Below, in pieces: positions 37,051 through 47,785 of a stretch of DNA of 64,000 nt (the first letter of the stretch is position 1; every line of letters begins with the position of its first letter). The stretch is taken from assembly GCF_900005765.1 (NCBI RefSeq), contig NC_041680.1, positions 496,001 to 560,000 of the forward strand, in the 5' to 3' direction. The notes beneath the pieces were generated by a model. It was not told the DNA's origin. It searched no databases and saw nothing but the letters and a program-made list of their open reading frames with translations. Source of the stretch: Plasmodium relictum (taxonomy: Eukaryota; Apicomplexa; Aconoidasida; Haemosporida; Plasmodiidae). The translations under genes and the position numbers were made by a program.

Positions 37051-38567
37051 TTATAATAATTCTACATCAACTAAAATTTTTTGTTTTGATTGTCTTAATA
37101 GAAAAGCTAAGTTTTCAGCCCTTTCAAAATTTTTAAAATATAAGCTGTCAACTTTTCCTTTTATCTTTAATAAATTATAAATTGAATGAGCTCTTTTATA
37201 ATCACATGTAGATATATATTGCATTAAAGTTTCCACAAATTCTTCCTTATCATAATTATCATCATAAATAACTAATTTAGCAAAACTTAAATTATCAAAA
37301 GATGATTCTGCATCGTCAAAATCATCTAGATTTTCATCACAAAAACTATATGAGTCTTTTTCATCATTATTAAAGTCTTTTTTATTATAATTAAAATCGT
37401 TTATATCAGTATCTTCTTTTTTGTTGTCTTCTTTTGTTATTTTATCATCGTTTATATCAGTATCTTCTTTTTTGTTGTCTTCTTTTGTTATTTTATCATC
37501 ATCGTTTATTTCTTGAAATTTATCTTCACACTCAAAATTCCACTTAATTAAGCAGTTAATTGATTTCTTATTTGTTTTATTTCCATTCTCATTTTCATTT
37601 TCATTATATTCTTCTTTGCGTTTATTATTTTTTTCCCCTTGCCCGTGACGTTTTAAAAACATTTTATTAAACTCTAATATTTTTCTTTTTCTTTTCGATA
37701 AAAATCTTTCTTTAGCTATCTCAACATCTTTTTTTGCAAAATGAACTTTTGGTAATTCTTTATTTTCATTTAATACCCAATTTATAAATAGTGTATTTAA
37801 ATCTTTTTTAAATGAAAATGTTCTATATTCAGCATCAACAAATGTTTCTAATTCATATAAATCTAGATTAGGTTTATAATTATTATAATATATATTATAA
37901 AAAAAATCACGCATAGCATATACTTTTTTGTATAAAACGTTATCCTTATCATTTTTAATATCATCAATTTTATTTAAATCAATTTTTCCTTGCTCATCCA
38001 ATACTTTCATTTCACAGAATTCGCTATGCATTTTTTCACAAATTTTTCTTAAAATTTCATTTTTTAACTCAGGGTTATTTTTTATTTTGTCTAACAAATC
38101 ATTGGAATTGTTATTATCTTTTTTATTATTTTCTTCATTTTCTACATAATTATTAGAATGGTTTTGATTACTATTTTCAGATGATAGTGATTCTTCAAAA
38201 TGATTTTTCAAATCATCACTAGTATCATTTTTATTGTACATATTTTTATTAATATCATTTCCTTCTTTATTGTTTTTATTTAGTACAGAAACAGAATTAA
38301 TATATTTTTCTTTTGAATAAGTTATATTCATAATTTTTTTTAAATTATTGTCTTTACTATAATTTTGGGCATATTTATAAAAAGGCTCAAATCTTTTATT
38401 ATCATAAAAAATATTTAATTTTTTTTTTTTGTTTATATCTAAAAAGTCATTTAATGAAACTTCTTTATATGTTTCATCAAATTTATTTATATAAGAATTG
38501 GTATTGATGTCATATTCATATAAATTTAAAATATTATTAGAATATATATAATTATGTTTTATTATAT
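37051..38567 (-). CDS. C-terminal part of an unknown leader-bearing protein, interrupted by an assembly gap
   Basis: The frame is open from the gap edge at 38567 down to a stop at 37051. Bases 37882-38567 duplicate 38903-39588, so only 37051-37881 is unique to this copy. It is the true 3' end of the gene that starts at 40621; joined without the duplicate, the protein would be about 849 residues. The unique part contains an Asp/Lys-rich repeat (two 17-residue copies), basic segments such as RFLSKRKRKILEFNKMFL, and a less repetitive helical C-terminus ending in KQKILVDVELL. No known domain is recognised. A separate gene starting at the internal Met at 38331 is unlikely. Confidence 0.8.
37398..37499 (-). 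repeat. Two tandem 51-bp coding repeats
   Basis: Two identical 51-bp units (37398-37448 and 37449-37499) encode a 17-residue Asp/Lys/Glu-rich unit twice, in frame. Confidence 0.92.
37882..38567. repeat. Copy A of a 686-bp direct duplication flanking the gap
   Basis: Appears identical to 38903-39588 at a constant offset of 1,021 bp. The copies sit on either side of the N gap, so an assembly artefact is the likely cause. Confidence 0.9.
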
Positions 38568-38867
38568 NNNNNNNNNNNNNNNNNNNNNNNNNNNNNNNNN
38601 NNNNNNNNNNNNNNNNNNNNNNNNNNNNNNNNNNNNNNNNNNNNNNNNNNNNNNNNNNNNNNNNNNNNNNNNNNNNNNNNNNNNNNNNNNNNNNNNNNNN
38701 NNNNNNNNNNNNNNNNNNNNNNNNNNNNNNNNNNNNNNNNNNNNNNNNNNNNNNNNNNNNNNNNNNNNNNNNNNNNNNNNNNNNNNNNNNNNNNNNNNNN
38801 NNNNNNNNNNNNNNNNNNNNNNNNNNNNNNNNNNNNNNNNNNNNNNNNNNNNNNNNNNNNNNNNNNN
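38568..38867. other. Assembly gap (300 N)
   Basis: Exactly 300 consecutive N, a placeholder inside a coding region. Open frames running across it are meaningless. Confidence 1.
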
Positions 38868-38957
38868 TTTATACAAAAAAGTATATGCTATGCGTGATTT
38901 TTTTTATAATATATATTATAAAAAAAATCACGCATAGCATATACTTTTTTGTATAAA
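38868..38957. repeat. Perfect 90-bp palindrome abutting the gap
   Basis: Bases 38868-38912 are the exact reverse complement of 38913-38957. The right arm is the normal gene sequence, also present in copy A; the left arm exists nowhere else in the window. This looks like a fold-back or local-assembly artefact. Confidence 0.93.
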
Positions 38958-40621
38958 ACGTTATCCTTATCATTTTTAATATCATCAATTTTATTTAAAT
39001 CAATTTTTCCTTGCTCATCCAATACTTTCATTTCACAGAATTCGCTATGCATTTTTTCACAAATTTTTCTTAAAATTTCATTTTTTAACTCAGGGTTATT
39101 TTTTATTTTGTCTAACAAATCATTGGAATTGTTATTATCTTTTTTATTATTTTCTTCATTTTCTACATAATTATTAGAATGGTTTTGATTACTATTTTCA
39201 GATGATAGTGATTCTTCAAAATGATTTTTCAAATCATCACTAGTATCATTTTTATTGTACATATTTTTATTAATATCATTTCCTTCTTTATTGTTTTTAT
39301 TTAGTACAGAAACAGAATTAATATATTTTTCTTTTGAATAAGTTATATTCATAATTTTTTTTAAATTATTGTCTTTACTATAATTTTGGGCATATTTATA
39401 AAAAGGCTCAAATCTTTTATTATCATAAAAAATATTTAATTTTTTTTTTTTGTTTATATCTAAAAAGTCATTTAATGAAACTTCTTTATATGTTTCATCA
39501 AATTTATTTATATAAGAATTGGTATTGATGTCATATTCATATAAATTTAAAATATTATTAGAATATATATAATTATGTTTTATTATATAATTAGGTATAA
39601 ACTTGGTTTTTTTAATGACTTTATCAAATAATTCATGTCTCTCAAAGTATTTCATTTTATTTTTTTCTTCTTCATGCCCTATTACATCAATTTTGTAATT
39701 TAAATGAAATAATTTATAAGATATTTTTTTCATTCTATCAAATAAAGAATTTAAGAAATAAAAATATTTATGAACATTTTTTGTTATCCATATATTATTT
39801 ATATAATTTACTAAAAAGAAATCATCAATATACTTTGATCTATCTACATTAGTAATTATATTTAAAAAGTATTTATAAATATTATATCCAATGGCATCTT
39901 CCTTTTCTAATGAAGTTTTTTTTAATTGCAACAATTCTTTATATATATCAGTGTTGATATTATCCTTATTTATATTTGTAATATTTACTTTTTTAAAATA
40001 AAAATATATATTATTTATATCAATAAATTTATTTTCCTTATCTCCCCCTTCTTCTAAAACATTTAGTAATTCATTATCATTTAAAAAATGATTTTTTCCA
40101 TTATTATTTTTGTAATTATTATTATTAATGTTATGAATATAACTATTTTTATTCTCATTTTTAGTTATAGTATCCTCATTATATGTACTGTCTTGTTTTT
40201 TAATATTACTTTCATCATAATATATATAATTTTTATCCAAGTATATGTTATTCACGTCTTTATATAAAATTCTATTAATTTCTTCATTATCTTTATTTTT
40301 TATAGCTTTAATTAATAAACTTAACTTATTTTTTGATAAAAGATTTAAAATTTCTTCGTCAGGCAAACAAGTATACTCTCTTTGTAAATTAAAATAATCT
40401 CTTTGACCTGGATGATATAAGACTGGAGTTCTGTAAATCTCTGATTTTTTCCTTTTTCTCGGTCTTTTTCTATGTTGTAATTTAGTAGATTTTAACTGTA
40501 CTCTACTTGACATAAAAATTTTATTTTTAAAATTTTTGAACTTGATTTTTATGTTATAATTTATATATATTCTTATATTTAATACTAATAAAAAAAAAAA
40601 GAATAAAAAAATTCTATTCAT
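38888..40621 (-). CDS. N-terminal part of an unknown protein with an apicoplast-type leader
   Basis: The ATG at 40621 opens a frame of 577 codons. The last few residues (KNHA) come from the palindrome beside the gap and are not real; the protein should continue into the unique part of 37051-37881. The first ~20 residues (MNRIFLFFFFLLVLNIRIYI) are a signal peptide, followed by a basic Asn/Lys-rich stretch, which together suggest apicoplast import. A conserved-looking block follows near residues 37-90, with KRPRKRKKSEIYRTPVLYHP and then PGQRDYFNLQREY. The rest is Asn/Lys/Asp-rich with helical islands. I do not recognise the family. The gene is real; the product is unknown. Confidence 0.82.
   Translation of the reverse strand: MNRIFLFFFFLLVLNIRIYINYNIKIKFKNFKNKIFMSSRVQLKSTKLQHRKRPRKRKKSEIYRTPVLYHPGQRDYFNLQREYTCLPDEEILNLLSKNKLSLLIKAIKNKDNEEINRILYKDVNNIYLDKNYIYYDESNIKKQDSTYNEDTITKNENKNSYIHNINNNNYKNNNGKNHFLNDNELLNVLEEGGDKENKFIDINNIYFYFKKVNITNINKDNINTDIYKELLQLKKTSLEKEDAIGYNIYKYFLNIITNVDRSKYIDDFFLVNYINNIWITKNVHKYFYFLNSLFDRMKKISYKLFHLNYKIDVIGHEEEKNKMKYFERHELFDKVIKKTKFIPNYIIKHNYIYSNNILNLYEYDINTNSYINKFDETYKEVSLNDFLDINKKKKLNIFYDNKRFEPFYKYAQNYSKDNNLKKIMNITYSKEKYINSVSVLNKNNKEGNDINKNMYNKNDTSDDLKNHFEESLSSENSNQNHSNNYVENEENNKKDNNNSNDLLDKIKNNPELKNEILRKICEKMHSEFCEMKVLDEQGKIDLNKIDDIKNDKDNVLYKKVYAMRDFFYNIYYKKNHA
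38903..39588. repeat. Copy B of the 686-bp direct duplication
   Basis: Appears identical to 37882-38567. This copy continues into the true 5' part of the gene at 39589 and beyond, so it is the one to keep for the N-terminal half. Confidence 0.9.
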
Positions 40622-42011
40622 CTTTTTTTACAGAAATATATTTACACTTAATAATGATATGGGTATTTATTTATATTTAAGACTAAGAATAAGAAAAAGA
40701 AAAAGAAAAAGAATAAAAATATTCTTTCATTTTTTTTTACAGAAATATTTAAAAACGTAACAAAATATAATGAAGTATGAGTAAAAGACCCTAATTTTTT
40801 TAAAAATATTATAGAAAACATAAAACTTCTAATATATTTTCATATAAATTAAAAAAAAAAAATATACAACATACTAAAAAAATATTTTAAAAACATTAAA
40901 AAAAAATTGGAAGAATATTAAGTAATAGTTTTTGATAAATAGATGAAGAAAAAAAAAATAAAATATAAAAAAAATGAACGAATCTATGATATTAATTTTT
41001 AAAAAAAAAAAAAAAAAATTAATCTTAAAATTTTTTTAAATTCTGTAAAAAGTATGCTAAATTATTATTATATACACATATTTATCAAAAGTTTAAAGAG
41101 TATTTAAAAGTTAATAATAGTTTATTATATAAAATATAATTGTAAAATTTTAAAAGAACAAAAAATGTATAAAAAAAAAGAAAAGGAAATATTTATTTTT
41201 TATTTATATGTTCATAAGATAAAAAGTACTTAAGAATTATAAAAAAGAAAAAAAAGAAAAAAAAAATATTATATCTACATTGATTAAACACTGATAATAT
41301 TTTGAAAAAATGGTCTATTTATTTATTTTTATTTTTAATATTATTCCACTATTTTTAGCTTAAATTTAAAATATGTTTTTTAGTATTTTTTATATGCTTC
41401 TACATTTACTGATAATTTTTAGTATACAAAAAAAAGAAAAGAATTAAAATTAAATAAAATTAGAATAATGGAATATTTGATAATATTATAATTTTTTTTT
41501 TTTTTTTTCTATTATACATCTTTAAAAAAAAAAAATAACAAAAAACTAAAAATGAGATATTCAATAAATGAAAGTTTAACTTCAAATAAATTCATAATTT
41601 TTTTCTTTTTTCTTTAAGAATAATTTATCTTATTTATTTAAAAAGTCAAATATAATGAAATAAATATCAAAAAAAAAAAAAAAAAATTCAGTTCATACTT
41701 AAAAAACAAAAAAACTTTTTTAAAAATTAGTTTGTAAATATAGAATTAGACAATAAAAGCTTCGATATAATAATAAAAATATTGCATGTAATAATGAAAG
41801 ACACTTCTAAAAAAATAAAAAATATATATATATATATACATTGGAAATAAAGCGGTTAAAAAATACAAAATTATTTATACATTTAAATAAATACAAATAA
41901 AAATTTTTAATTTTTTTTTTTTTTAATCTTATAAATATCTATTTTTGGTTTTATATAAAAGTTTAAGATTATTTATTTTATATTATTTTATTTTTTTTAT
42001 ATTATTATTTT
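40622..42011. other. Spacer between tandem minus-strand genes
   Basis: 5' flank of the gap-split gene and 3' flank of the cysteine desulfurase gene. A/T runs, with AAGAAA-type purine repeats near 40690-40715. No gene seen. Confidence 0.7.
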
Positions 42012-43565
42012 TTATGTCCAAATAAATTGGGGTGTTTGATTTGAAGATTTTTTTTCTAATTCCATTTCATATAATGGTGAAATATTTCTTAATCTTTTAA
42101 CTGCTTTAACTAAATTAATACATAATTGTTCTACTTCAAAAAAAGTTGTGAATCTATTAAAACCAATTCGTATTGATGTATGTGCAATATCTTCTGAAAC
42201 TCCTATTGATCTTAAAACATAACTTGGTTCTAACGTGCTAGAAGTACAAGCAGAACCTGAACTCAAAGCTATTTCGTTTAATGACATTAATAAACTTTCT
42301 CCTTCAACGAATAAAAAGGAAATATTAATATTACCAAAATATCTATTTATTTGGCATCCATTAAATATAATATAATCTAAATGTTTTGATAAATGATCTT
42401 TTACATAGTTAAAAAAGAAACGCATTTTTTTATTGTCACGATTCATTTCTTTATTACATATATTTGCTGCTTCCCCAAAACCAACAATTAGATGAGTAGG
42501 TAAAGTTCCTGATCTTAATCCTCTTTCTTGCCCACCTCCATGAATTATCGCATTTAATCTTATGTTTGGTTTTTTTCTTTTAATATATAATGCACCTATT
42601 CCTTTTGGTCCATACATTTTATGAGCAGATATTGACATTAAATCAATATTCATTTTTTGAACATCAACAGAAATTTTCCCAACTGCTTGGGATGCATCAG
42701 TATGAAATAGAATATCTTTTTCTTTACATAACTTTCCAATATTTTCAATATCTTGAAATACTCCAATTTCATTATTTACATAAATAAAAGATGCCATTAT
42801 AGTATTATCTTTTATACTATTTTTAATATCCTCTAATTTTATAATACCTTTTTCATCTGGTTTTAAATAAGTTACTTCAAACCCTTTTGTTTGTAAATAT
42901 CTACATGTTTGTAAAATACACTTGTGCTCAATTTGTGAAGTTATGATATGATTCTTCTTATTATTAAGTTTATTATAATAAGTGCATATTCCAATTAATG
43001 CTAAATTGTTACTTTCAGTTGCTCCAGATGTAAATATAATTTCCTTATTGTTTTTCCCATTAATTAAATTAATAATATTTTTTCTTGAATCTTCTACTGC
43101 TTTTTCTGATTCCCAACCAAAAAAATGATTTCTTGAATGTGCATTTCCATATATATATGTCATATAAGGTAACATTTTATCTAATACTCGAGGATCAATC
43201 ATTGTAGTTGCTTGACTATCTAAATAAAATCTATTCATTTTACTCTTTTGATTTTCTTTAACATTATCAAAAATTTCATTATTTCTAATAAATTCCTCAT
43301 TTTTATTTAATGTTCTTTTTATATTATCGCTTAAATTATTTACTATATCATCTTCACCATCATTTTTATTATTTAACTCTTCATAATTATTTCTATCATT
43401 CAAATTATTTTCATTCACATTCTCAATAAATTCATTATTCCTCTTTAAATTACTCCAGTTATTTACTAAAACTTTTTTGAAGTTTGTTGTCTTCTCATTT
43501 TTACAAATTTTAACTAGTGAACTGCTTTGAATGTTCAGATTTTTTAAAACGTGAAGAACTTTCAT
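42012..43565 (-). CDS. NFS1: Cysteine desulfurase, mitochondrial NFS/IscS type
   Basis: Single exon, 517 residues, with the ATG at 43565. About 110 N-terminal residues, basic then Asn-rich, are a likely mitochondrial presequence and spacer. The rest is a class V aminotransferase fold of the IscS group. It shows FYLDSQATTMIDPRV at the start, the cofactor loop TSGATESNNLAL, HTDASQAVGK, and SISAHKMYGPKGIGAL with the PLP lysine at 316. GSACTSS carries the catalytic Cys440, on the long mobile loop typical of IscS/NFS1 rather than SufS. The C-terminal SPLYEMELE segment matches NFS1. The enzyme takes sulfur from cysteine to make alanine and a persulfide for Fe-S cluster assembly (with ISD11 and ISU in mitochondria) and tRNA thiolation. 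All key residues are present. Confidence 0.95.
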   Translation of the reverse strand: MKVLHVLKNLNIQSSSLVKICKNEKTTNFKKVLVNNWSNLKRNNEFIENVNENNLNDRNNYEELNNKNDGEDDIVNNLSDNIKRTLNKNEEFIRNNEIFDNVKENQKSKMNRFYLDSQATTMIDPRVLDKMLPYMTYIYGNAHSRNHFFGWESEKAVEDSRKNIINLINGKNNKEIIFTSGATESNNLALIGICTYYNKLNNKKNHIITSQIEHKCILQTCRYLQTKGFEVTYLKPDEKGIIKLEDIKNSIKDNTIMASFIYVNNEIGVFQDIENIGKLCKEKDILFHTDASQAVGKISVDVQKMNIDLMSISAHKMYGPKGIGALYIKRKKPNIRLNAIIHGGGQERGLRSGTLPTHLIVGFGEAANICNKEMNRDNKKMRFFFNYVKDHLSKHLDYIIFNGCQINRYFGNINISFLFVEGESLLMSLNEIALSSGSACTSSTLEPSYVLRSIGVSEDIAHTSIRIGFNRFTTFFEVEQLCINLVKAVKRLRNISPLYEMELEKKSSNQTPQFIWT

Positions 43566-44644
43566 CAGAATTTAAAATAAAGAGAAAAAAAAAGAAAAGG
43601 AAAAAATAATCATATAAAATTATACTGTTATATATAAATATTCTATATGAAATCGTTTTTTTACATAATTTTCAGGAAAAAAAAATGAAATACTATAAAT
43701 TAATAATAAAAATGTTAAAAAAAAAATATATATATATATATATAAATCATTAAAAGTTAAGTTATTCAAAGAGAAATAAAAAAAAATTATTTAAAAAAGT
43801 AGATGAATTATTTAAAAGGAAAAAAAAAAAAAAAATTATCAAAAAAAGTAAACTCATGTAAAAAAAAGAAAAAATTTAGTAATTTTTAATTTTACAAATT
43901 ATGAATTAAAAAAAATGAAGAAAAAATAATTTACATGAGAAGGAATATGTAAAAATAATAATTTGCCGAAAATAGTTACAAAAAAAAAAAAAATAAATAA
44001 ATAAAATAAAATAAAAATGTTTTGGAATAATAGTTAAAAAGTTTTTTAAATTGAAACTATCTAGTTACAACATTAAAATTTATGTATTACTGGAAAAATA
44101 AAAATTATGTAGAAAAAAATATAGAAGTTGGATGATATATGTTTAGAAGTATTTTATATAGATTTATGTTATAATTTAATTTATATATTTGATATATTTA
44201 AGAAGTTTAAAAAAATAATTTAAAGTTATAACATTAAAATTTAAAACATTAAGTGTAAAAGTGCTTAAATTCTCTCATTTTCAAGATTAAATAAATGCAT
44301 ATAAAAAAAAAAAATTATATATTTTTTTTTTTTATGATTTTAAATAAATATATCCATAAGAATATAAATAATTAAAAATGTTTGAAAAAAAAAACAAAAA
44401 AGCTCATTTAAAAAATAAGGAAAAATGTTAAAATACTAATTACATAATTATCAAAAATTATAACTTTTTAAAGATAAATTATGTAAAAAAACTTCAAATA
44501 AAAAAAAAAAAATGTGCAACAAATATAATATCAAATTATTTTATTTAAAAAAATTTTTTTATGAATTTTACTTTTTTTTTTTTTTTACTAAAAGTAATGT
44601 TTCTAATAAAATAAGTAATTACTCAATGCTTAAAAAAAATTGAA
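43566..44644. other. Spacer upstream of the cysteine desulfurase gene
   Basis: 5' flank of the NFS gene and 3' flank of DNMT2, both minus. Poly-A runs and short TA tracts; no gene seen. Confidence 0.7.
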
Positions 44645-46891
44645 TTAATGCAGTATATTCTTAATATTAAAATCTTCAAATATATTATGATTTTGTAAAA
44701 TTAACGATATAACAATAGTATTAACAGAATTCCCAATTAATTTATATTTTTGTCTATTTGTTAAAAAATTAGGAAATGTAAATTCGTGGCAGAAGCATTT
44801 TTTTTTTTCATTTTTCTCTTTTTTCAAATCCTTTATATTACTTTCATATTCTTTTAAATTTAATATACATGTATTAATATTATTTATATCACAATAATGA
44901 GTATTGTAAGTGTACGCACATTTATGATTAACATGATCAATGTTCCAATAGATATTTCCATAAGTATTTTTTGTAACTTTTTTTAAATTATATTTTTCTG
45001 TATGCATCTTAAATCCCATTAATCTACATATTTCAGTTGGTGTAAAATATCGGACTTTATCTTCATATTTTCTCATTTGCTTATTTTCATATTCACATAT
45101 ATTGGATACTTCACTGGAATAATAATCATATGATAAATCATTCGATTCTTCACTTGTAGACGAACTTACTATTTCTTTCTCAGGTTCATTTCGTACTTCA
45201 CATTTATATTCACATAATGTATCTTTATATGCTTTTTCTACTATTCTATTATTATTATTTTTTTCTTCATTATTGTGTTTAGAAAAATAAAGAATTGAAC
45301 CTGATCCATTAATATAACGACTATAATTAGATGTAAAACACATGCTATGAATTATTTTTGAATTTTTTTTATTTTTCATTTTGCTGTTAATGAGATTATT
45401 TATATATTTATTTTTTTCAACATAGTACTCATTGGAATCATAGCAACATATATTCCCTTTTTTATTGATATCTAAAATATCAAAACAACATGCTAATTTC
45501 TTTTGAAGAAAACTTTTCTTTATTCCATGTTCGTTTAAATTACTGTTAAATATATTTATATTTTTAAATTTTTTATTATATATAGAAAATATTTCATTAC
45601 TATCAAGATATGTTATTATACTTGGTGTATAAAAAGTAATTTTTTCATTTTCTTTTAAGATTTCATTAGTTCTAAATGAAATATACCTTTGAGGGATTAA
45701 AGAATTACTATATAATAATCCTTTTTTTTCTTCATAAGTTATATTTTTTTTCGTGTCATTTAAATTATCCTTTCTTTTACAAATGCAGTAAAAACGAAGT
45801 CTCTCGTTGGGAATGCCAAATTGCAAAGGTGACAAAAGATAAGTCTGAAAATTATAATTTTTTTTAATAGAATTTATAAAATATAAAAAAGAAGAAGATA
45901 CTTCAAAATTTTTAACATTTTCAATAAATATATATTGTGGTAAATTTTCTCTCTTTGTATTTTGTAATAAATTGCAAATATGAATAAAGCTATTAGTTCT
46001 TTCATCTTTTTCAGTATCTAAAGAAACTATTATTCCATCCACATCAAGATTTTCAGCATTGAATTTATCATATATTTCAGCTACCGAATTATAATAGTTT
46101 ACATTATTACAGTTCTTCATATTATTATATTTATTTGCAACAATACAATTATTCACATTGTTATAATTATTCATATCTTTATCACAATATGTATGATTTT
46201 TTTCATTTTTGTTGGCATTTAATATATTCAAATTATCCTCAGCATTTCTATTATAGCGTATACACCTACTGATATTTTTCGAATATTTATTATAAACATG
46301 ATTATAACTTTCTGCATTAATATTTTTATTAGATTCTTCCTTTGGTTTAGGAACTTGACTTTTTATATAATTATTCTTCAAAATTATTTCGTTTAAATTA
46401 ATTTCTTTAAAATTTATATTTTGTCTTGTATAAGGTTGACAAGGATTTGATATTAACAACATATCGAATTGATGAAAATCAAAAAACTGTACAGTAAGAT
46501 TATTTATATCTGTTTGAATAATATAATTTTTGTCTAGATTAAATTCATTATCATTAATGTGATTTACGTTATTTTTATTTGCTCTTTGTTTTTTAGAATT
46601 AAAAGAATCTGTTTTTCTTTCGTAACTTTCATTGTTTTTAAAATTTTTTTTAATAAACTTGTTAATGTCTTTTTTATTTGTCAAATAGATAGAATTTTCT
46701 TGAAAATTATGATAGTATGTTTGATTTGCTATATGATTTAGATCTAATGAAATAAAATGAAATATATTCTTTAGATCCTCTTTTATATTTTCATTACCCC
46801 AGTTATTAATATAATTAATCAAAGCCTGCAATAAGCTATAATGAAACCCTCCTATTCCACTAAAGAGCTCTAATACTTTTATTTTCTCCAT
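44645..46891 (-). CDS. DNMT2: DNMT2-type tRNA (cytosine-38-C5) methyltransferase
   Basis: Single exon, 748 residues, with the ATG at 46891. C5-methyltransferase motifs occur in order. Motif I is VLELFSGIGGFHYSLLQAL (residues 6-24). Motif IV is NPCQPYTRQN with the catalytic Cys151. Motif VI is FIENVKNFEVS with Glu324. Motif VIII is LQFGIPNERLRFYCI. A Dnmt2-type recognition segment (YFTPTEICRLMGF) and motif X (KYKLIGNSVNTIVISLIL) follow. The CFT motif of Dnmt2 reads as CFTSNYSRYINGSGS, also present. The enzyme methylates C38 of tRNA-Asp using S-adenosylmethionine and was reported in Plasmodium as the sole DNMT homologue. At 748 residues it is about twice the human length (391) owing to Asn-rich inserts between motifs I and IV, IV and VI, and before motif X. 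Divergent from proteasome alpha-5. Confidence 0.94.
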   Translation of the reverse strand: MEKIKVLELFSGIGGFHYSLLQALINYINNWGNENIKEDLKNIFHFISLDLNHIANQTYYHNFQENSIYLTNKKDINKFIKKNFKNNESYERKTDSFNSKKQRANKNNVNHINDNEFNLDKNYIIQTDINNLTVQFFDFHQFDMLLISNPCQPYTRQNINFKEINLNEIILKNNYIKSQVPKPKEESNKNINAESYNHVYNKYSKNISRCIRYNRNAEDNLNILNANKNEKNHTYCDKDMNNYNNVNNCIVANKYNNMKNCNNVNYYNSVAEIYDKFNAENLDVDGIIVSLDTEKDERTNSFIHICNLLQNTKRENLPQYIFIENVKNFEVSSSFLYFINSIKKNYNFQTYLLSPLQFGIPNERLRFYCICKRKDNLNDTKKNITYEEKKGLLYSNSLIPQRYISFRTNEILKENEKITFYTPSIITYLDSNEIFSIYNKKFKNINIFNSNLNEHGIKKSFLQKKLACCFDILDINKKGNICCYDSNEYYVEKNKYINNLINSKMKNKKNSKIIHSMCFTSNYSRYINGSGSILYFSKHNNEEKNNNNRIVEKAYKDTLCEYKCEVRNEPEKEIVSSSTSEESNDLSYDYYSSEVSNICEYENKQMRKYEDKVRYFTPTEICRLMGFKMHTEKYNLKKVTKNTYGNIYWNIDHVNHKCAYTYNTHYCDINNINTCILNLKEYESNIKDLKKEKNEKKKCFCHEFTFPNFLTNRQKYKLIGNSVNTIVISLILQNHNIFEDFNIKNILH

Positions 46892-47063
46892 TAGAAAAAT
46901 TATATAGTATTCAAGATACGTTCTTTAATTATGTAAAAAGACTAACATCATTTTGAAAAAGAATAATTCGGAATACAAGAACTAAATTTACATTCCTAAT
47001 AAAATAAAATAAAGATGTATATTTATGAATACTTATTATATTTATACAAAAAAAAAAAAAAAA

Positions 47064-47092
<29 letters not shown>
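47064..47092. repeat. (AAAT)n tetramer repeat
   Basis: About seven AAAT units follow a poly-A run in the DNMT2/alpha-5 divergent spacer. Confidence 0.85.
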
Positions 47093-47096
<4 letters not shown>

Positions 47097-47529
47097 CTTT
47101 ATAAGTTTAAAATAAATTTACTTTTAAAATATATTTCACAGTTCTATTTTTAGAGTGTAAAATATAGTAAGTAGAACATATGACAAAATTTTATTAAAGT
47201 GCTATTTGAGAATATATATATAACAACATATAAAATAATATAAATAAAACTTTCTATTAATTAAATTATTTTATTGTATAATTAAGGAAAAGTAAAATAT
47301 ATTTTTTCTTTTTTCTTTTTTTTATGTATAAATTTATTTTTATGTACAACTGTATTTTTTAAGAAATGTAATATATTATTCATTTACTTATTTACTATTT
47401 TAATTTTTTTTTTTTTTCCAGTCTTTCCCCCGAGATAATTATATATAATTAATTTTTTTCTTAATAAAAATTAAAATATATTATTAATTATATGATGTAA
47501 TATAATAAAAAAAAAAAAAATGAAATAAA

Positions 47530-47531
<2 letters not shown>

Positions 47532-47571
<40 letters not shown>
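47532..47571. repeat. (TA)n microsatellite
   Basis: About 20 TA units, some 215-255 bp upstream of the alpha-5 start codon. Confidence 0.92.
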
Positions 47572-47574
<3 letters not shown>

Positions 47575-47785
47575 AAAAAAAAAAAAAATTTTGAAACTCT
47601 TGCCCCTATAATTTTTTTATTATTCCTATTAATTCCTTTTTATGATAAGTTTATAAAATAATTTATATATTTTAAACAAATAAAAAAAAGAATGCATATA
47701 TATTTTATATATATATATATATAATTAGATTAATCACAATTTCATTTTTATTCTCTAAACATAATATTTTCTTTTTAAACTTAAA

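Larger units (their letters stand above)
46892..47785. promoter_or_regulatory. Divergent promoter region, DNMT2 / proteasome alpha-5
   Basis: 894 bp between two divergent start codons. An AAAT tetramer run (47064-47092) and a TA tract (47532-47571) dominate. Two rare GC-rich pockets stand out, TTTCCCCCGAGA at about 47425-47437 and TGCCCCTATAA at 47601-47611. Their role as binding sites is inference. Confidence 0.5.

Noticed and set aside
38331-38573. A second, complete gene copy beginning at Met38331
   Set aside because: The frame is open upstream to the gap and the region duplicates 38903-39588, so this is an internal Met of one broken gene.
38554-38937. Open frames running through the N gap
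   Set aside because: They consist of N-derived unknown residues and palindrome sequence.
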